Below the pieces are notes generated by a model that saw only the letters and a list, made by a program, of their open reading frames with translations, was not told where the DNA came from and ran no database searches. From Phycisphaerales bacterium (GTDB lineage Bacteria; Planctomycetota; Phycisphaerae; Phycisphaerales; SM1A02): a stretch of DNA of 64,000 bases. This document shows, piece by piece, positions 34,503 through 43,497 of the stretch. The position numbers and the translations under genes were made by a program. The stretch lies in contig JABABM010000003.1 of the NCBI GenBank assembly GCA_014238205.1, positions 62,001-126,000 of the forward strand. Direction: 5' to 3'. How positions within the stretch are numbered: position 1 is the first letter of the stretch; each line of letters opens with the position of its first letter.

Positions 34503-35720
34503 TCAGGCTTCAACGACCCCACGGAGAGCCCCCGCAACGCATACTGAAAGTTCATCGAGATTGAAGTGCTCCATGGCCTGTGCCCTGCCACGTTCGCCCA
34601 TCTCGATCCGCTTATCCGCAGGAAGAGCAGCCATGGCCCCGATGGCCGATGCAAGTGCCGAAGGATCACCGGGGGGAATGGAAACACCAGCAGCCGCATC
34701 CACGACTGGATTGACCGGGGTATCGACCGCGGTGATGACCGGGCGACCAGCAGCCATGTAATCAAACATCTTGTTCGGAGATATTCCATGACGGAATACG
34801 CTGCCCGGCTTCAAAGGGAGGATGCAGGCGTTTGCCTTCTGCAGAATCGAATAGATGTCCTTCTTGGCAACTGAGTCATGAAACTCGACTAGTTGGAGCG
34901 ACTCCTCTTCCACTCGCTTGCGAAGGAAATGCTTGCGTGGACCGTCTCCGATGAGCACGAATCGGAACTCGTCCAGGCCAGTCTCGTCCTGGAGAATCCT
35001 GCTTGCATCAAGCACGGTGTCCAGGTTGTTGGCAATACCGTGAGCTCCCGCGTACATCAATGTGAATGGACCAGCTTCTGGAGGAATGGAAGCGGGCGGT
35101 ACCAGTTTTGGATCAACTCCATTGGGTACCCAGATGATGGAACCCTCACGGCCTCCCCTTGCAAGAATGTGGTTCTCGGATCCTGGCAGGAGTGTGAAGA
35201 TCCGTGAAGAAGCCCGATAGATTCGACGCTCAAGCATGGCCATGTGCACGACAACGGGATTCCACCTTGATGCCCCCGCCATGTCCACCAGGGACTCGGG
35301 CCAGATATCCCTAATCTCGCAGCAGAATGGAACATGAAGCCGACCTGCCAGTCGCCGCGCAGCCTCCGCTGCATAGAGATGCGGAGAAGAACCCACGATC
35401 ACATCCGGTTGGGGGATGGAGAGATCCGGGGATGCCGAGGAAAGATGGTTGGCAAATGATCGCATGTTCCGCAACCTGGCAATCGGGTGATCTGCATAGG
35501 CACGTGTTCGAATCCACGCATAGCGAACACCATCCCGAAGTTCGACACGTGTCTGCTCGCCCGGATCCAGACGTTCTTGCAGGTTCGTGTAGTGGAAACT
35601 CGACGCAAGGAGGGTGACGTCGATTCCAAGTTCGCCAAGCCGCTTCGCCAGGGCATGGTGCCTGGTGCCACCAGGTTCATCGGACGGACACGCGTAGTGG
35701 TTGACCCACCAGCAGTTCAT
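34503..35720 (-). CDS. Glycosyltransferase family 4 (WbuB-like)
   Basis: GT-B fold transferase adding a sugar to a lipid-linked glycan on the cytoplasmic side of the membrane. The 405 residues start with NCWWVNHYACPSDEPGGTRH, the acceptor-side domain common in WbuB-like N-acetylfucosamine transferases. The C-terminal GT4 domain (about 215-400) has MYAGAHGIANNLDTVLDA, the EFHDSVAKKDIYSILQKANA stretch, and the donor-site Glu-like region in SPNKMFDYMAAGRPVITAV. It overlaps the epimerase gene by 4 bases upstream. Donor and acceptor are not determined; a ManNAc(3NAc)A or deoxy-amino-sugar donor would fit the locus. Confidence 0.85.
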   Translation of the reverse strand: MNCWWVNHYACPSDEPGGTRHHALAKRLGELGIDVTLLASSFHYTNLQERLDPGEQTRVELRDGVRYAWIRTRAYADHPIARLRNMRSFANHLSSASPDLSIPQPDVIVGSSPHLYAAEAARRLAGRLHVPFCCEIRDIWPESLVDMAGASRWNPVVVHMAMLERRIYRASSRIFTLLPGSENHILARGGREGSIIWVPNGVDPKLVPPASIPPEAGPFTLMYAGAHGIANNLDTVLDASRILQDETGLDEFRFVLIGDGPRKHFLRKRVEEESLQLVEFHDSVAKKDIYSILQKANACILPLKPGSVFRHGISPNKMFDYMAAGRPVITAVDTPVNPVVDAAAGVSIPPGDPSALASAIGAMAALPADKRIEMGERGRAQAMEHFNLDELSVCVAGALRGVVEA

Positions 35721-36829
35721 GCGAGAACGCCGCCGCGAGTACTCGCAAGTGCATCAAGGATCCGGACCGCTGCATCCCCGCTTCCATATGGTTTGATCGA
35801 ATCACCTGTCGTACCGACCGCCTCGAGTATGCCCTGCATGATCGCTGCCGGGTCGTTCGGGGGCACGATCGTATTCCATCCGGACTCGACCAGTTCCACC
35901 CACTCGGTTTCATCGCGAAGGGTCACGCAGGGCGTGCCGTGGAAGAACGCTTCCTTCTGTACGCCACCGGAATCGGTGACGACAAGCACAGCTTCACGTT
36001 CAAGCGTGATCATTTCAAGGTACCCCATCGGTTCGCGAAGGATGACTGATGCTTCCAGCCGCTCCAGGCCGTCCGTCTTCTCAAGTGCTGCTCTGGTTCG
36101 TGGATGCAGTGGCAGAACAATTGAATGCTCACTGCCGAGACCCTCGAATGCCTCGACCACGGAGGCCAGTCGGGAGGGGTCGTCGGTATTCTCGGCACGA
36201 TGCAGTGTTGCGAGAATGAAACCACCCGGCTCAACCCCCAGTCCAGAGAGCAGTTCACAGGGATCGCCCGTCTTGTCTGAATAGAATCGAGCGGCGTCGT
36301 ACATGACATCCCCGACCTGGAGAACACGGTTGCCCTCGATGCCCTCCGCCTTGAGGTTCGCGGTAGCTGTATCAGTCGATGTCAGGTTCAAGGTTGAAAC
36401 ATGATCCGACAGGACTCGATTCAACTCTTCCGGCATGAGGCGGTTGAATGATCGCATTCCCGCCTCTACGTGAGCCACCGGCACATGGAGCTTTGCAGCG
36501 GCCAGCGCACCGGCGATCGTCGAGTTGGTATCTCCGTAGACCAGAACCCAATCCGGCTTCTCCTTGACAATGATTCCCTCGATCGCCTCGAGCATTGCTC
36601 CCGTCTGGGCCCCGTGCGGACCTGATCCGATGCCCAGATGATGATCAGGCTCTGGAATCGAAAGTTCTTCGAAGAAGGAAGAAGACATGTTCGCGTCGTA
36701 ATGCTGCCCCGTGTGGACAAGGATCTCGTTGACTCCGTCCTCCTGGGCCGCAAGACGTGACACCACGGCCGCCTTGATGAACTGTGGACGGGCTCCGACG
36801 ACTGTCAGGATGGTGAGTGGTTCTGCCAT
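35717..36829 (-). CDS. wbpI: UDP-N-acetylglucosamine 2-epimerase family, WbpI-like
   Basis: 2-Epimerisation, here expected to turn UDP-GlcNAc(3NAc)A into UDP-ManNAc(3NAc)A (WbpI); the WecB reaction on plain UDP-GlcNAc is the alternative. The 370 residues begin LTILTVVGARPQFIKAA and contain TGQHYDANMS, LVYGDTNSTIAGALAA, HVEAGMRSFNRLMPEELNRV with catalytic-type acidic residues, and a C-terminal VTDSGGVQKEA. The start at 36829 is where homology begins. It is the promoter-proximal gene of the whole minus-strand glycan run, 143 bases from the divergent NHLP-like gene, so the main promoter should lie at 36830-36972. Confidence 0.87.
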   Translation of the reverse strand: MAEPLTILTVVGARPQFIKAAVVSRLAAQEDGVNEILVHTGQHYDANMSSSFFEELSIPEPDHHLGIGSGPHGAQTGAMLEAIEGIIVKEKPDWVLVYGDTNSTIAGALAAAKLHVPVAHVEAGMRSFNRLMPEELNRVLSDHVSTLNLTSTDTATANLKAEGIEGNRVLQVGDVMYDAARFYSDKTGDPCELLSGLGVEPGGFILATLHRAENTDDPSRLASVVEAFEGLGSEHSIVLPLHPRTRAALEKTDGLERLEASVILREPMGYLEMITLEREAVLVVTDSGGVQKEAFFHGTPCVTLRDETEWVELVESGWNTIVPPNDPAAIMQGILEAVGTTGDSIKPYGSGDAAVRILDALASTRGGVLA

Positions 36830-36972
36830 GACGCTGCGAATAACCCCATTGTACCGGCGGCCTGCTCCAGTGACGAACATGGGGGTCTCACCTTCCATTG
36901 CGTCGGTTAGGATGAAGTTTCATGCCCCCGTGTGGCATTCCAGGCACCCTGTACGCCCAGGAAGGAGAAGAA

Positions 36973-37224
36973 ATGACGACCAGAGAGATACCCAGCTTCA
37001 GCGAAGTATTCGATCGGTACTGGAGTGATGACGTGTTCCGGCACAAGTTCCTCTCCGATCCTTCCGGCATGCTGAGGGAGAACAGGTTGATGAATGTCGA
37101 GGGCATGGAGATGGAAATAGTGGATCACAAGGAGAACATGATCCACCTGATCTTCCACTCGGACTCTCCTGACAAGATCCACCTCGTCTCGCATCGGCAT
37201 CCTCGTCTTTCTGATCGCGGGTAA
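36973..37224 (+). CDS. Small protein resembling the NHLP (nitrile-hydratase-like leader) RiPP precursor family
   Basis: An 83-residue protein with a strong Shine-Dalgarno (GGAG, 36964-36967). Residues 11-62 follow the NHLP leader pattern, derived from the nitrile hydratase alpha subunit. A short N-terminal stretch leads into YWSDDVFRHKFLSDPSGML (17-34), NVEGMEMEIVDHKENMIHLI follows (41-60), and the domain ends in a beta strand. The tail (63-83) has no Gly-Gly or Ala-Gly cleavage site and no Cys. It is His-rich (His52, 58, 62, 70, 74 and 76) and contains an imperfect repeat, MIHLIFHS and KIHLVSHR. No maturation enzyme or peptidase-transporter is nearby. Its stop overlaps the next start (TAATG), so it is translationally coupled to a c-haem protein gene. 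Family call rests on pattern memory; function unknown. Confidence 0.65.
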   Translation: MTTREIPSFSEVFDRYWSDDVFRHKFLSDPSGMLRENRLMNVEGMEMEIVDHKENMIHLIFHSDSPDKIHLVSHRHPRLSDRG

Positions 37225-39596
37225 TGACAGGCCTGCTGATACAACTGCTTCCTGTCTGCATGCTGCTCCAGCCGGTGGATCACATCTCGGTTCCTCCCGG
37301 ATTCGTCATAGAGCGAGTCGTCGAAGCCGCTGATGAACATGGGTCATGGGTATGCATGGACTTCGACTCCAGCGGCCGCCTGGTCATCGCACCGGAGCGA
37401 GGCCGATTGCTTCGGCTGACATTCTCAGGAGGCGAAGTGGCAACAGAGCGTTTCGATGCGCCTGTCGAACGTGCGCAGGGCCTTCTCCACCACGGCAACA
37501 GCCTGTACTGCAATGTAAATGCTCCACTGGATGAAGGTGGTGGCCTCCATCGACTCCGGGATCTTGACGAAGACGGTTCATTTGAAACCCATGAACAACT
37601 TGCAAGGTGGGATTGGGGTGGAGAGCACGGTGCACATGCAATCGTGCTTTCACCGGGCGGTGATTCTCTCTACCTCGTACATGGAAACCATGTGCGACCG
37701 CCCGAAGGCATCCTGGATACATCACCGCTTCGTAACTGGGACGAGGATATTCTCCTTGAACGACTCTGGGATCCGCGTGGTCACGCCGTAGGTCGCATGG
37801 CTCCAGCCGGATTCGTGATGGAAACCGACTTCGACGGTGATTCCTTCCGGTTGATCGCCGGTGGGCTTCGCAATGCCTATGACATTGCATTCAATGAAGA
37901 GGGGGAGTTGTTTACCTATGACGCCGACATGGAGTGGGACATTGGAACGGGGTGGTACAGGTTCCCCCGCATCGTGCACGTAGTCTCCGGTGGGGAAACG
38001 GGATGGCGAGGAGGCAGCGCAAAATGGTCCGATGCATGGCCGGATGTAAACCCCCCCGTGGTCGAGACTGATGTCGGTTCGCCAACAGGCATTCGCTTCG
38101 CCCATGACACCTCCTTCCCGGAGCCCTGGCGATCTGCTCTGCTCGTTGGCGACTGGTCCTGGGGCCGCGTGCTTGCAGTCCACCTGCAGCAGGATGGTGC
38201 GGGGTGGAAAGGGACCATCGAGCCGTTCATCAAGGGACGTCCGTTCAATATCACGGATCTTGATGTTGGTCCGGATGGGCACCTCTACTGCATCACGGGT
38301 GGTCGTGGAACCTCCAGCGCTCTCTACCGTGTCAGGTGGGTCGGGAATCAATCCACGGCAAGCAATCCCGTTGTACCTAGCGACAATCTCGAACTGCGGT
38401 ACAGGCGGATAATTGAATCATGGCATGGGGATGCTGATCCCGATCGCCTTGATGACATGTACATCGCGCTGGGGCATGATGACCGGTCAATCCGCTTTGC
38501 AGCACGAGTTGCGCTTGAACGACTGGACCCCGACTCCTGGTCACAGATGGCCTTGCAGGAAACTGAACATCGTCTCGCAATTGAGCTCCTTGTTGCACTC
38601 GCGAGGGTCGGCAGTGACCTGCAGAGAGCTCGTGTCGTGGAGCGTGTTGAGACTCTGCTTCGGGATTCGGTGACGCCCAAGCAGGAAATCGGTCTGCTGC
38701 GCGCAGCCATGATCGCGATGTCTCGGGCTGATACCGCCGACGAAGAGGCCCTTGGCCGGCTTGGCGAGATTCTCGTGCAGGACTATCCCACGGGCTTGCC
38801 GGAACTTGATCGCCTTCGTGAAACACTCCTGGTCGCCATGGATCATCCCGATGTGGTCCCGTTGACTCTTGATGCCATTGACAACACGTCCTCGCACGCT
38901 GCACAGCTTCAGTACGCTCTTCCCCTTCGACTGGCAACGCACTGGAGTGAACTGGACCGTGCCCGATTCCTCGAGTGGACGCAGGCTGCGAGACGTTTCG
39001 AGGGTGGCCTGAGTATCCAGGGGTTCGTCGAGGGAATTGCCCGACCGATTCTTGGAGATGACCTCCCGCCACTTCCAGCAGGCAAGGCCGCTGATGAGGA
39101 ACCCCTTCCCTCCCTGCATGCCTGGACCATGCAGGAGGTCCGACCGCACCTTCCCAGGCTTGACGAACCATCGAGATCAATCGAGCGTGGCCGGGTCGCC
39201 TACGAGGAGGCCCTGTGCAGTCGATGTCATCGCTTCGGTTCCAGCGGAGGTGACCTCGGGCCGGATCTCACGGCCGCTGCCGCCAGGTTTTCGCGTCATG
39301 ACCTGCTTGAAGCGATCCTGAAACCTTCTGCTCACATTACCGATCAGTATGCAACGACCCGGATTCAACTCGTTGATGGAACATCGCTCACCGGGCGAAT
39401 CATGGAAAGAGATGAACAGTACATCCAGCTGCTCATCGATCCGTATGGAATGGAGAAGGTGCCTGTCCGGATTGCCGACATTGCCGATGAGACGCCGGGT
39501 GAAGCATCCTTCATGCCGGCTGGTCTGGTCAACGGCCTGACACTTGAGCAGCTGCTCGATCTCCTGCACTACATGGAACATGAGCAGACGCCCTGA
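37224..39596 (+). CDS. Secreted PQQ/sorbosone-dehydrogenase-like protein with HEAT-like middle and C-terminal c-type haem domain
   Basis: A 790-residue exported protein of the type common in Planctomycetota and Verrucomicrobiota. A short signal (1-17) is followed by a six-bladed-propeller-like domain (about 20-385: VPPGFVIERVVEA, GGLRNAYDIAFNEEGELF, LDVGPDGHLYCITGG), which in relatives binds PQQ or sugar. An alpha-helical HEAT-like region (about 400-640) and a haem domain follow, with CSRCH (Cys665, Cys668, His669), DLGPDLTAAA, ILKPSAHITDQY and a likely axial Met764 in FMPAGL. It is probably a periplasmic electron-transfer dehydrogenase; the substrate is unknown. Coupling to the NHLP-like gene is unusual. 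Confidence 0.82.
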   Translation: MTGLLIQLLPVCMLLQPVDHISVPPGFVIERVVEAADEHGSWVCMDFDSSGRLVIAPERGRLLRLTFSGGEVATERFDAPVERAQGLLHHGNSLYCNVNAPLDEGGGLHRLRDLDEDGSFETHEQLARWDWGGEHGAHAIVLSPGGDSLYLVHGNHVRPPEGILDTSPLRNWDEDILLERLWDPRGHAVGRMAPAGFVMETDFDGDSFRLIAGGLRNAYDIAFNEEGELFTYDADMEWDIGTGWYRFPRIVHVVSGGETGWRGGSAKWSDAWPDVNPPVVETDVGSPTGIRFAHDTSFPEPWRSALLVGDWSWGRVLAVHLQQDGAGWKGTIEPFIKGRPFNITDLDVGPDGHLYCITGGRGTSSALYRVRWVGNQSTASNPVVPSDNLELRYRRIIESWHGDADPDRLDDMYIALGHDDRSIRFAARVALERLDPDSWSQMALQETEHRLAIELLVALARVGSDLQRARVVERVETLLRDSVTPKQEIGLLRAAMIAMSRADTADEEALGRLGEILVQDYPTGLPELDRLRETLLVAMDHPDVVPLTLDAIDNTSSHAAQLQYALPLRLATHWSELDRARFLEWTQAARRFEGGLSIQGFVEGIARPILGDDLPPLPAGKAADEEPLPSLHAWTMQEVRPHLPRLDEPSRSIERGRVAYEEALCSRCHRFGSSGGDLGPDLTAAAARFSRHDLLEAILKPSAHITDQYATTRIQLVDGTSLTGRIMERDEQYIQLLIDPYGMEKVPVRIADIADETPGEASFMPAGLVNGLTLEQLLDLLHYMEHEQTP

Positions 39597-39614
39597 TCAA
39601 CCCGGGCCGAACCT

Positions 39615-42600
39615 TCAGGGCGTTGCCCTGATGGGGCCTGTTTCCTGAATCCGGGTTCCATCGGCATCGTAGAACTGGATGATGTATGGACCGACGCCAG
39701 GAACCCCGATCGGCACAGACTCCCCCCACAATGGTCTCGCAAGGACTGCCTCTCCAGTCCGAGCATCGAGTACACGCACGCGTGACGTTGCCGCGGGGAT
39801 GTCCTTGATGAAGTGTGACTCATGGTTGCCGTTTTCCAGCAGGTCGAATGCCACAGGCCAGCCCGGGTACTGCTCTGCACCCTCCCGGGATGGGTCCTCC
39901 CATCGAGGCCAGCACTCAAAAAGCACGTCGCCCTCGTCAAGGTTCACCCGAATGATCCCGTACCCGGGCATCCGATCGTGCAAGTTGGTTGGTTCACGAC
40001 CCGAGCGAGCTGGGTTCGCAACGGCCGCGACCGAGAGCAGGTTTCCGAATCCGTCTTCGAAGTCTCCCGTGTATCCCGGGTCGCCGGGCTTCCTGTTGTC
40101 GCCCTGCTTCGGTGGATACCAGCGACGAGGCCACGTGTTGGCGATGGCGGGAACACAGAATGCCCATCCCGCATCCTGGTGTTCCTCGATCCCGTACTGC
40201 ACGGTTGATCCCAGGTGCTGATCTCCACAGACATGGAAGGCGAAGCCCTTCCGCATGGAACGAAGTGCATCATCTCTTGGACTTTGAGGCCAGCCATTGG
40301 AATCTCCGTCCATCGCCAGGGACCAGTTGGTTGGCAGATCATCGGGATCAGGAAATGCTCCCCTGGCGGAAGCGCTCCCGGAGCTGCCTCCAGGCGGCAG
40401 GGTGTTCAGGTTTCCAAACAAGGTCTGTGAAAGAACCCCCTTGGCACGAATACCCGGCTTCCATTCGGTCGCCCACTCCTCGAAGAATGCTTCCTGCCGT
40501 TCGCCAAGGAGTTCCGCGCCTTCCACATCAGCATCCTGTCCCTTGAATCCCTCCGCCTGCGGCCAACCATTCCTGAAGTTGCCTGCAGGAACAGCGACCG
40601 TGGGAGATGACTTGAACATCCTGTCTGCGAGGATCGCGAAACTGACCCCTCCCCAGTCAAGGCTCGTGTAATAGACGCTGATGTCCTGCTCGATGGGTGT
40701 TGGATCGACGGGATCGGGAAGGTGACTGGTCTGTGTCCGGTGAACGGCGTTGACGAATTGAGGCGGCATCCTGTACCCGCCACTGTCCTGTGCCGTAATG
40801 TCGCCTGTCTTCACTGCACGCTTTCCGCCCGCTCCCCAGATGTTCCCGTGGTAGACGTCGTGGTCATCCGGAATCGTCACCGTCGGCCGATCCCTGGTGA
40901 GTTCACCAAAGGACCAGCAGAAGCGATACCACTTGTAGAGGTAATCCAGGATTGCGATCTCGGTGCTTCGATTGTCGACGGGAACCAGGTCACCCTCGTA
41001 GATCTGGTCACCTGCGAAGAAGAGCATGTCAGGATCATGCCACTCGACGGATTCGACCGTCTCCTTGTGCGGCATCCATATCCCGGTGTGATTCCACTTC
41101 AAATCACCCGTGAATACCTTCTGGCAGTTCATGGCTCCCAGCACCAACTCGTCATCATCCGGCTCGGCCCGAAGCAGCCCTTCGTACGGGGCCGCATCAC
41201 CAAGAAGCACCCTGTATAGAGCCTCAACGTCGGGATCACGCCCCTCCACCCGGAATCGAAGCGTGCATGCGTCTGGATCCATCCGAGCTGTTGCAACCTC
41301 GATCCAGTCGCTGCTGCCAGCCTCCATGATCTCCAGGGTGCCAACTCGTTCATCTTCCACACCTAGCGGTGGAAGTTGGGCGGTCAGGTTCAGTACACCA
41401 TCATCGATGGTGTACTGGGTCATGAGCACCGGGCCCCAGGCCCGCTCGGGATATGGAAGCAGCAATCCTCCCTGGAGTTGGAGATCATCGAACCAGTGCC
41501 CTGTCGAGGAACCAGGTGGCCCCCTGTGAGAAACGAGCGCAATCCCACCCTCTATGAGACCTGGGTCAACTTGATCGGCCTCGGCCTCGTCGACCACTTC
41601 TCCATCAAGATCGAATGCCCGTACCTTCAGTTGACACGGTCCTTCATTGCAGTCGATCGTGATTTCCAGAGTGCCCTCGAACGGTGTTTTGAGCCTTGGC
41701 GGCTTGCCTTGACGGGTGGCCGTCTCCAGGGCCGGAAGGTGCGCCTTCTCCACCTTCACGCCGATTGCCCAGGATGACTGTGAGCGAAGGGGCTTGTCGT
41801 TTCTCCGAATGTGAACCTGGCCGGTTTCATCAACAAGGCAGAGAAGTCCTCCATCCTCAGCCGGCACGTGGTGCGTCTGGGCTGTCAGTCGATGATCGAC
41901 ATGCCGACCACCTGCGCCGATGAGCAGGCCCGACCAGGCTCCCGGGATCGGCGTTCCAGCAGAATCAACCGCCCCGGTCCGAACCGAGAGTCGTCCTCCG
42001 AGGGACGCGTCCGACAGGGTGTGTGTCAGGACGTGGCATGTCCTTTGTGGTCGAGCAGCCGCCTGTTCAATGCACTCGATGCGCCCCCCCTTTGCCTGCC
42101 AGTCCTGCAGGCGATTGGCCCAGAAAGATGGACCGATCCAGGTTCGATCCGGCGTTGCATTCCAGTCCCATGTGGCCTCAGGACTTTTCCTTCGATGCAT
42201 TTCCCGCTGGATGCATGCCGATGCCACATCATCACAGGCCTTGGCGGCGGCATCACCTCCCTGATTACAGGCAACGAGAACAGCCATGTCTCTTGCTGGC
42301 GCAATCCACGTCACGCAAAACCATGTCGTATTACTACCCGCATGAGTCAGGGCTGTCCCACCCGCCCAGCCTCGCTCTGCATTTATCCAGCCGAACCCGT
42401 AGGACGCATCGTCGCCTGGAGCCGGAGACTGCAGGGTCTTGAATGTATCCGTTGAAAGAAGGTCATGACGACCTTGCCCACCCCTGAGGTGTGCTGCAAT
42501 GAACCTGCTCCAATCCTCAATCGTGCAGTGAACACGGCCCGCGGGAGTTATCGCGGGAGGATTGTCTGCCTCGGGTGACGAGGGAGTCCCATCCTTCTCG

Positions 42601-43280
42601 TGGCCGTTTGGGTGCGCAGGCCCTTTTGACAAAGGCGCAGCATATCCTGCGGTCGTCATGCCCAGCGGTCCAAAGATCTCCTTCTGCATGAGTCGGTCAT
42701 ACGACCCGTTTCCCGCAACTGCGCACATGTGTCCTGCAACGGTGAACCCGGAGTTGGAATACTCGTATTCTCCGGCCGGACATGCTGGCTCCAGCAACAG
42801 AACTTCCTCTACGTAGGCTTGTATCTGCGTGGACTGTGTTCCATCTCGCGACCATGCCTTTCTCCATGCCTCCCTGGGAGACTGCTTTGGCATACCTCCC
42901 CGATTTGTCAACAACTGCGCAAGTGTGACGTCGCGCCAGCCATCGTGCATCTCCACGTCCTGGAGCACCTGGGAGATAGTGCTGTCCCAGGAAAGAATTC
43001 CCTGCTCGACCAATCTCGCAGCAAGGGTGGCCGTCATCGCCTTCGTGCAGGAACCAAGGTGCCAGTAGTCGTCAAGCGTGACCTGCTCGTTGCCTCCGCG
43101 AACACGAACGCCCGCGGCAGCCACCTCGATGATGCGATCGCCTCGAAGCGTGAGTGCCGCCATGGCGGGGATGTCATGCTTGTCGATGGCAGCCTGAATC
43201 ACTTCTTCAAGCGACTGTCCAGAAGCCTGGAATGTCGCAAGAAGCGGCAGCATCATGATCAGGGATATGGAGAATCGCAT
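39615..43280 (-). CDS. Fusion of a serine beta-lactamase-like hydrolase and a PhoD-like phosphatase
   Basis: A 1221-residue exported protein (signal about 1-22). Domain 1 (about 23-365) is a class C beta-lactamase/esterase fold with Ser77-x-x-Lys80 (SCTK), Tyr174-x-Asn176 (YSN) and the HAG triad (313-315). Domain 2 (about 370-610) is a concanavalin-like beta region (PDRTWIGPSFWANRLQDW to GHWFDDLQLQG). Domain 3 (about 700-1180) is PhoD-like, with metal-site motifs FFAGDQIYEGD (755-765), IPDDHDVYHGNIWG (803-816) and HVCGDQHLG later. PhoD proteins are secreted Ca/Fe phosphodiesterases. The two enzyme halves are continuous, with no stop or frame change. tRNA-Leu lies 50 bases upstream on the same strand. 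Confidence 0.85.
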   Translation of the reverse strand: MRFSISLIMMLPLLATFQASGQSLEEVIQAAIDKHDIPAMAALTLRGDRIIEVAAAGVRVRGGNEQVTLDDYWHLGSCTKAMTATLAARLVEQGILSWDSTISQVLQDVEMHDGWRDVTLAQLLTNRGGMPKQSPREAWRKAWSRDGTQSTQIQAYVEEVLLLEPACPAGEYEYSNSGFTVAGHMCAVAGNGSYDRLMQKEIFGPLGMTTAGYAAPLSKGPAHPNGHEKDGTPSSPEADNPPAITPAGRVHCTIEDWSRFIAAHLRGGQGRHDLLSTDTFKTLQSPAPGDDASYGFGWINAERGWAGGTALTHAGSNTTWFCVTWIAPARDMAVLVACNQGGDAAAKACDDVASACIQREMHRRKSPEATWDWNATPDRTWIGPSFWANRLQDWQAKGGRIECIEQAAARPQRTCHVLTHTLSDASLGGRLSVRTGAVDSAGTPIPGAWSGLLIGAGGRHVDHRLTAQTHHVPAEDGGLLCLVDETGQVHIRRNDKPLRSQSSWAIGVKVEKAHLPALETATRQGKPPRLKTPFEGTLEITIDCNEGPCQLKVRAFDLDGEVVDEAEADQVDPGLIEGGIALVSHRGPPGSSTGHWFDDLQLQGGLLLPYPERAWGPVLMTQYTIDDGVLNLTAQLPPLGVEDERVGTLEIMEAGSSDWIEVATARMDPDACTLRFRVEGRDPDVEALYRVLLGDAAPYEGLLRAEPDDDELVLGAMNCQKVFTGDLKWNHTGIWMPHKETVESVEWHDPDMLFFAGDQIYEGDLVPVDNRSTEIAILDYLYKWYRFCWSFGELTRDRPTVTIPDDHDVYHGNIWGAGGKRAVKTGDITAQDSGGYRMPPQFVNAVHRTQTSHLPDPVDPTPIEQDISVYYTSLDWGGVSFAILADRMFKSSPTVAVPAGNFRNGWPQAEGFKGQDADVEGAELLGERQEAFFEEWATEWKPGIRAKGVLSQTLFGNLNTLPPGGSSGSASARGAFPDPDDLPTNWSLAMDGDSNGWPQSPRDDALRSMRKGFAFHVCGDQHLGSTVQYGIEEHQDAGWAFCVPAIANTWPRRWYPPKQGDNRKPGDPGYTGDFEDGFGNLLSVAAVANPARSGREPTNLHDRMPGYGIIRVNLDEGDVLFECWPRWEDPSREGAEQYPGWPVAFDLLENGNHESHFIKDIPAATSRVRVLDARTGEAVLARPLWGESVPIGVPGVGPYIIQFYDADGTRIQETGPIRATP

Positions 43281-43330
43281 TCATCCATGATTGTACGATT
43301 TGCTGATCACTGCGCATCGCATGAGGTAAA

Positions 43331-43414
43331 TGGGCCTGCTGGGACTCGAACCCAGATGAGGTTGCCCTCAGCGAATTTTAAGTCCGCCGCGTATGCCAAT
43401 TCCGCCACAGGCCC
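43331..43414 (-). tRNA. tRNA-Leu (anticodon TAA)
   Basis: On the minus strand, an 84-base tRNA with a 7-bp acceptor stem (GGGCCTG with CAGGCCC), discriminator A, a variable arm of the long class II type (TGAGGGCAACCTCA), anticodon TAA in GGACTTAAAATTC and T-arm CTGGGTTCGAGTCCCAG. CCA is not encoded. A TACAAT box (43420-43425) sits just upstream as a likely -10 element. The gene for the PhoD fusion starts 50 bases downstream on the same strand. Confidence 0.95.
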
Positions 43415-43497
43415 GCCTCATTGTAGCCCTGAAGGCTCAAGGACTCAGTCGAAGTCCCGGCCACACCATCAACTCGTGTTCCCCTTATAGTTGATCC

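Noticed and set aside
25216-36829. Recent horizontal acquisition of the wbp-like locus
   Set aside because: Gene set suggests it, but there are no flanking repeats, tRNA junction or transposase, and codon use looks like neighbours by eye; a composition calculation would be needed.
36830-36972. Specific promoter boxes for the divergent wbpI and NHLP-like genes
   Set aside because: No pair of boxes with acceptable spacing stood out, though the gap must hold promoters for both.
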